Positions 58,535 through 64,000 of a stretch of 64,000 nt of DNA are shown in pieces. A program made the position numbers and the translations under genes. Within the stretch, counting starts at the first letter, position 1; every line of letters begins with the position of its first letter. Origin of the DNA: Verpa conica (taxonomy: Eukaryota > Ascomycota > Pezizomycetes > Pezizales > Morchellaceae). The stretch is from assembly GCA_033030425.1 (NCBI GenBank), contig JAUFSD010000013.1:1054001-1118000 (forward strand), read 5' to 3'. The notes below the pieces were generated by a model. That model worked only from the letters and a program-made list of their open reading frames with translations, searched no databases and was not told the DNA's origin.

Positions 58535-59496
58535 ATGCGTTCAGAAAAAGTAGAGATATCTCTACTTATTCTCCTCTCGGCCACAGCGAATGCTATTTCT
58601 GGCATCGAAAATAATGGTGTTGCGAGGGATCTTGTAGATTCTCGCTCTGCTTCACTACTTGAAGGTGAAACCAACTCTATCAGTGAGCCATCCGTGAAAG
58701 AGGAATTCGATGGCTTGAGGTTATCACATGGAGATAAAGAGCGGCCAACATATGACAGAAAGTATCTCGAGAAACGTCGTGGTGGGGGAAGAGGGGGAGG
58801 TGGGGGAGGTAGATCCTCAGGAGGAGGAAGAAGTGGCACTGGTGTAGGAGGGTACGATATATCAGCTCCAAATTCCCAACGACCCCTCTACTTTTCCAAG
58901 CAGGGCAGAGAGAAATTCCGTACTGACACTTCCCTAGCTCCTTCAACAACGCTGGCGGCCGCACAACTACCGGCTCCGGATCTTCTAAGGGAGTCGGTGG
59001 CTACTACGGTGGCGGTGGAGCAGTTCCTTATACATCTGGCAGAAGCACCCCCTCTGGAATTCTCCCTGTGTTCCTAGGCCTCTCGTTCATCTCTCTCTTT
59101 TTTGCAGGAGCCTGGTTATACAGCAATGTCTACTCTTATCCTTACAAGAACGAAATAAGCTACCATAACACAACAACCAATAGAAATGAGACATTGCCAG
59201 TTATCTGTCTCTGCCAAGAGTATTCCGTGTGTGGATGTGATGAGAACCATAATCAGACATATATCGACGCACTCATTGCAAATGCAACGGCTTCAGTGAA
59301 TATTACGGACGGGGTTTATACCAGCAAGATCACAGATGTGAATGGGACAAGATCTCTGGTGATTAATGGGACGTTGGCAAATGGGACGACGGCGGATGGA
59401 GGGACTGAGGAAGTTTCGGCAGCAGGGATTTTGACAAGGAATGTGGGGACTTTGGCTCTATTTGCTATTGTCACTACAGGTGTGCTAATGGTGTAG
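58535..59496 (+). CDS. Gly-rich secretory/membrane protein with N-glycosylation-rich tail (DUF7732-like)
   Basis: Two exons (58535-58851, 58938-59496) with an 86-nt intron (GTACGA..CCCTAG, branch TACTGAC) encode 291 aa. It starts with a signal peptide (VEISLLILLSATANAISG) and has a Lys/Arg site before a Gly/Ser-rich stretch that continues across the intron. Next comes a membrane segment (GILPVFLGLSFISLFFAGAWLY), then a tail with paired cysteines (CLCQEYSVCGC) and several N-x-S/T sites (NQTY, NATA, NITD, NGTR, NGTL, NGTT). It ends in a hydrophobic C-terminus (TLALFAIVTTGVLMV) that could be a GPI signal or a second membrane helix. I recall this layout in a conserved Pezizomycotina family labelled DUF7732 (label from memory). 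Function is unknown; the location is the endomembrane system or cell surface. Confidence 0.82.
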
Positions 59497-61905
59497 GAGA
59501 TTGATCTCCTCTATGGTTCACTGGCTGCTATTCTGAGGGAAACTTTAGGTATTATAAATCCTGAGCGTTTACTCTCTCTATAGACTAGCTTTTCGTTCCC
59601 TCGTATCTTCTTAATTTGGGTTTTTACTTCATTTTTCGCTTCTGTATATCTTTTTAGGCCATCGGTTCCATCCTCATATACTTTACTCCAACACTCCCCT
59701 TACGATCAGACACCAAATTTTTGATGTCAAAAACTAATGTATCCCATGCCCTTTACGCTATCTTTCCTTTTTCTTGGGGCGTTGGATGTTTACATTTCTT
59801 GGGTTTTTAGGTTTCAATGGTATGGGGATTACTCTAGATCCTGGGCTCGGATTTTTTATACTGAGCTCCAATTAGGTAGCATAATACTCTACATGTATAG
59901 TCGAGATGGAATTATTACTCGCATTAACATTCTCCGCGCGAGCTTTTGGATCTGACATAGCCGACGGAGATCCTCCGGATCCGCGGTACCTAATAGAATG
60001 AGCTTGCACGTAATACTTTGATGGGTGATGTATATTTGGTGATAGATTAGTGGTGACGCTGGTGGGTCGGGTGATAATTGTTAGTCTGGGATGTCATGTG
60101 ATATAGAACGCTTTTCTACCTTAAATTATTGGAACGAGCTTCTGCTACCACTTTGTGTCCTATAGGGTCGGTTTTTATCTGGTCACAGGGTCGGGAGAGG
60201 TTATGTTTTCTCTTGTTTGTTTCCTGTTTTCTGTCAAATACTCTTGATTGGCTTTTGAGCAGTTTGGGTGACTAGTGTGTATATACTATTATCCTTAGGT
60301 GAAGAGCTGACTGGCTGCTACTCAAATGACTAGGTCATTAAGATCGACTTAGAGGGCCACCAGAATCTAGCCTTAGCTTCTATTAGTGATTTCCCCCGGT
60401 GGTTGCAATAAAATAATATGCGTCATTTACACTCCGAGGATCATTCTATTAGGAACCAAGCAATTGAGTATGTCAAGTCAGTTCCTTCCAATATACAGAC
60501 TCCGCCCCACTCTCTAAGTTTGATGAAGGCGAATTTCTAGGCTTTCTACTCAATGGATTATCTCGAGCTGGTCTCATAAGTATTGACCATGGTAGCCTAA
60601 AAAAACTACCACACTGTCAAAAGTGGGGAGAGTTATCCTTGTCGTTGTCGCTCTCGGCAAAGGGAGGGAGGGGGGCATTCAGCTCATGTCTTCCCCGCTG
60701 GTTTGTATTCAAGAGAGGGGGGAGAGGTTATGCAGTACAGCCGCGGAGGATGTCATAATTCGTGCTAGATAGTTAGCTACATAAACTTCTATATCATTTA
60801 GCCAATGGTTAGTCTATGTGCTAGGGTGTATAAGTCTGTATTAGATACTTTGCAGAGTGTCTAAGAAAGAAAAAGAAAGAAAAAGAAAAAGAAAACCCTA
60901 TCGGATAGGCGGTATAACATTGGTCGCTAAAGTCGGCTAAAAAGCGCCTCGTGAATACCTAAGTGTTGTACAACATTCGCGTATGAGCTTATTGGGTAGG
61001 GGTGTGTGTGTGTGATATATCAGCCGCGTCTCAGCGGCTGTTCTGTGTATTGAGGTAAGGGTGCCCAGCCCAGCCTCCCCCACAATCGTAAGGCGTCACC
61101 GCTAGTAAAGAGTTTCATTATTTTATTGGTTTGTTAATCAGGTTCTACTTGTTGAATTAACTTGCTGAGTTTTCAGTTGTGTTAATGTTTTACTAGATTG
61201 TGATTGGAGTGCGCTTATAATCGGAGAGGGGTAGAGCTCTGCTGAGGGGTTATAGGACAAGGCGGATTTCTCTGAGGGATTAGAGGAAGTAAGCGAGTTA
61301 TGACACAGAGGATGTTAAAGTGCACTTGGACGTAATCTTAATAGGTCTCTAAAGTCTTTAGTACGGTTCATGGATCTTTTACGAGGGGGACTTGTCTTGC
61401 TTAGGGAGGCTGTAAGCGGTAAGAAGGAATATACCTAGAATGTGCTTTTTGACATCAACGCGAGAAGGCTGAAAGTGCACGGGTTGTCCATCTCACAAAT
61501 TAAATTACATAATTTCATCCCTCTTAACAAGCACATTATAATATACTAAACTTTCTCTCTCTCTCTGCGTAAAGTTTCTAGGTTCAGACCCGTTGTGTGA
61601 ATACAAGTCGTGGAATAAAATATTACAGCTGTTCCTGCGTGATAATCATTAGTCCAAGTAACAATCTTATCTGATAATCACTAGAGCAACCCCCACGGCC
61701 ACAAGGGCCGAGGTCCAATGTGGATTTGTGTAGCACCGAGAGAGTCGCATTTGTATGTAGCCGAGGCTGGCTGGCTGGCTGGCAACTCCCCAGGTCTTCT
61801 TATCCCCATTCTTATCCCTATCCACAGCCCCTTCAGGTCCTGTCCACCTCGCGAATTAACTAAAACAAGAAATACAAGAAATACAAGCCAGAACAACCCA
61901 CAAAG
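59497..61905. other. Intergenic region with simple repeats
   Basis: T-rich 3' flank runs to about 59700. After that there is TA-rich sequence with TACATGTA at 59890, an AAAG-type run at about 60865-60893, short GT and CT runs near 61004 and 61555, and a GGCT run at about 61765-61782. The last 100 bases (A-rich, AAATACAAGAAATACAAG) look like a leader before the oxidoreductase start. No gene was recognised. Confidence 0.5.
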
Positions 61906-63173
61906 ATGAAGGGAATTCAGTTAGAATCATATGTCAAGGTAAACCCACATTCCCCAGGGGTAGAGAAGTCGACGTGCTCGGTCCTCAACGATCGCGATAC
62001 GATACGATACGATACGATACGATGCGATACGATGCGATAGCGATCTTGAATGTTATCACAATAGTGAAACAGTTCATGAGAGGGAAAAAAAAACAAAAAA
62101 ACAATTAAGCTGACAATATCTCTCCCCCCCGAATAGGGCCCCTCGAACCTCAAAGTAACAACTCTCCCCGATCCCGAGCCCGCTGGTGATGAATACCTCA
62201 TCGAGATCCGCGCCGCTGCCACGAACTTCTTCGATCTCCTCCAGATCAGGGGGAAATACCAACATGTCTGTCTCTCTCTCTCTCTCTCTATACACACACA
62301 TAAAGACTAACCCTGTTGAAACAGCAACCACCCTTCCCATGGATCGCAGGTATGGAATTCGCCGGCACAATCATAAGCGCACCCACCACCGGCAAATTCC
62401 GCAAAGGTGACCGCGTCTTTGGTGCCAAACAAGGCGCATATGCCACCCGTGTAACCGTCAAAGAGGAAGTGCTCCACCGCGTGCCAGACGGATGGAGCTT
62501 CGAGGATGCAGCAGGGCTTTACGTTACCGCGCCCACGTCCTATGCTGCGCTTCTCATCCGCGCTGAATTGGCGCCGAAGGAAACGGTGCTGGTGCATGCG
62601 GGTGCCGGAGGGGTGGGGTTGGCAGCTATACAGATCGCGAAGGCTGCTGGGGCTCTCGTTATTGCTACTGCGTCTACGCCTGCGAAGCTGGCTGTGTGTG
62701 CGAGCTATGGCGCGGATCATGTCCTGGATTATTCGAACGCTGATTGGAGTAAGCGCGTCTTGGGCCTCACGGGCAACAAGGGTGTTGATGTGGTCTTTGA
62801 CCCTGTTGGCTTGATTGAGCAGTCCCTCAAGTGCATAGCTTGGAATGGCCGTCTCCTTGTGATTGGCTTTGCTGGAGGTAAGATCGAGAAGGTGGCCTTG
62901 AACAGGGTGTTGTTGAAGAATGTTAGTATTGTGGGTATACACTGGGGGATGTATGCAGAGAAGGAGAAGAAGGAGGGCACAGTGGACAAAGTATGGGCGG
63001 GAATCATGAGGTTGATTTCCGAGGGAAAGTTTAGGCCTACTGTATTTAAGGGTGAGGGTGAGGGATTCGTGGGGTTAGATAGTGTAGGGGGTGCGTTAGA
63101 GGCTTTGGGCAAGAGAGAGACATGGGGTAAGGTAGTTGTTTCTGTACCGAGAGATATGGGGAGTAGACTTTGA
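61906..63173 (+). CDS. Zinc-free MDR quinone oxidoreductase (NADPH:quinone reductase-like)
   Basis: Three exons (61906-61938, 62137-62265, 62325-63173) encode 336 aa, the usual length. Exon 1 gives MKGIQLESYVK, exon 2 the first barrel strands (VTTLPDPEPAGDEYLIEIRAAATNFFDLLQIRGKY), and exon 3 starts QPPFPWIAGMEFAGTI. The Rossmann motif HAGAGGVGLAAIQIAK is at about residue 145, and the NADPH-discriminating region follows (IATASTPAKLAVCASYGADHVLDY). The Cys/His ligands of zinc alcohol dehydrogenases are absent, so it belongs to the zeta-crystallin/Qor group. It likely reduces quinones or enals with NADPH in the cytosol; the exact substrate cannot be told. The exon 2 donor is GTCTGT, less usual. 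Intron 1 holds a GATAC tandem array and intron 2 holds CT and AC repeats. Confidence 0.93.
61996..62040 (+). repeat. GATAC pentanucleotide tandem array
   Basis: Nine units of GATAC with GATGC and GATAG variants lie inside intron 1 of the quinone oxidoreductase gene. It is likely variable in length between strains. Confidence 0.9.
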
Positions 63174-63848
63174 GGATATGCAAAAAAAAAATGGGATGGA
63201 AATGAGCAAATTGGTGGATATTCTTAGGGAGTTATGATATCTTGTATGAACGAGGAATGATTTTTAGTTTTTTATTTTAGTTTTCACAATTAGTTTTCAC
63301 AAAGAAAAACCAAAAAATTCGTACAATTCAAGCTGATTTATAAATTATAATCATAAATTATCACTCGAAATACTATGAGCCTCTAAGGTCTTGGTTAGAA
63401 TGTCGTGGGAGGGCTTTTTGTTTATCTATTTTTCCATTCCCTTATCTCGGGGTATATCCTCAGAAGAACAGCATTCTTAGGTGGTGTTTAAACTCAAAGT
63501 TTATCTCACTCATAATTTTCAAATCAGATCTAAACCATATAAAACCAGATTTATTGTTTTAAATAATAAACACCAGAAAAATAAAGAAACCCAATCCGTC
63601 ATTTGCTCATAACATAAATATCAATCAAAATCACTTAGTACCCCACCCACCCCACCCCCACCGCAAGTTATAACATCATCGATCATGATTATGATTCGAT
63701 AGAAAAGATAAAATAAAAGTATCCCACTCGCTTTAGCCCATACCCCCCCCCCCCCCACAAGCATCTTCGGCATGCATATATACCAGGGTGTATATTCTAA
63801 CCTCTAGCAAGAGCGGAGAAAGTTTCATGGGAAAAGTTTACGAGGCTT
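63174..63848. other. Convergent intergenic spacer
   Basis: AT-rich 3' flanks of the oxidoreductase gene and of the minus-strand gene entering from the right. It holds C-rich runs at about 63640-63662 and 63744-63757. No gene is seen. Confidence 0.55.
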
Positions 63849-64000
63849 TCAGCGGTCCCAATCGGCATTAGGATCATGGTGCTTCATAGACTGCCGAGGG
63901 GGCTGTTGCTGCGCTGGGGCCCCACCACCAGGGCCGTTAGGTGCCTTACCTGGCTTGCGTGTGCGAGGAGGTTTCTTTCCTTTTGCAGACTGGGATTGTG
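63849..64000 (-). CDS. C-terminal end of a basic, Pro/Gln-rich protein (partial)
   Basis: Reading the minus strand from the window edge, one frame stays open for 49 codons and stops at TGA (63851-63849). It reads a Lys/Arg/Pro stretch (KGKKPPRTRKPGKAP), a Gly/Pro/Gln stretch, and ends QSMKHHDPNADWDR. The basic composition suggests a nucleic-acid-binding tail, but I do not recognise the family. A GTAAGG donor-like site occurs inside the frame (near 63950); since the frame is open through it, it is probably unused. Confidence 0.5.
   Translation of the reverse strand, partial: QSQSAKGKKPPRTRKPGKAPNGPGGGAPAQQQPPRQSMKHHDPNADWDR

Overview
The window looks like nuclear DNA of a filamentous ascomycete. 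Genes carry short introns (about 50 to 330 nt) with GT..AG ends and CTRAC-type branch sites, and the products are Pezizomycotina proteins such as NoxA, a Boi/Pob1-type SH3-SAM-PH protein, a long SP-RING SUMO ligase and a Uls1-like RING translocase. Long AT-rich gene-free stretches full of stops suggest a repeat-laden genome of the Pezizomycetes/truffle kind; that placement is inference.

Fourteen genes are supported, two of them cut by the window edges. From left to right: the 3' end of an acidic protein (+, 1-330); a Dsk2/ubiquilin (-, 3439-4858); a small conserved membrane protein (-, 10388-10936); NADPH oxidase NoxA (+, 14108-15986); Ran GTPase (+, 17245-18428); an ankyrin protein with a 56-Glu tract (+, 20238-22088); an arrestin-like protein (-, 23006-24589); a PIAS/Siz SUMO E3 ligase (-, 30719-35160); a Boi-type scaffold (+, 38356-42335); a Uls1/Ris1-type SWI2/SNF2 RING protein (+, 46568-50571); a mismatch-specific uracil/thymine DNA glycosylase (+, 54967-56037); a Gly-rich secreted/membrane protein (+, 58535-59496); a zinc-free quinone oxidoreductase (+, 61906-63173); and the 3' end of a basic protein (-, 63849-64000). 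Exon joins were worked out by hand from splice sites, phase and family endings. Most join conserved sequence cleanly.

These genes do not form an operon-like pathway. Some share a theme: SUMO/ubiquitin signalling and genome maintenance (SUMO ligase, Uls1-like translocase with visible SUMO-interacting motifs, DNA glycosylase, Dsk2), and polarity, transport and ROS signalling (Boi, Ran, NoxA, arrestin).

The gene-free blocks (331-3438, 4859-10387, 10937-14107, 24590-30718, 50572-54966, 56038-58534, 59497-61905) hold degenerate sequence. I read in them inverted repeats, an over-represented TACATGTA palindrome, and short inserts with an (ATTC)n tail flanked by 12-14 bp direct repeats. These inserts are the best candidate for an undescribed mobile sequence. 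No rRNA, intact tRNA or CRISPR array was seen.
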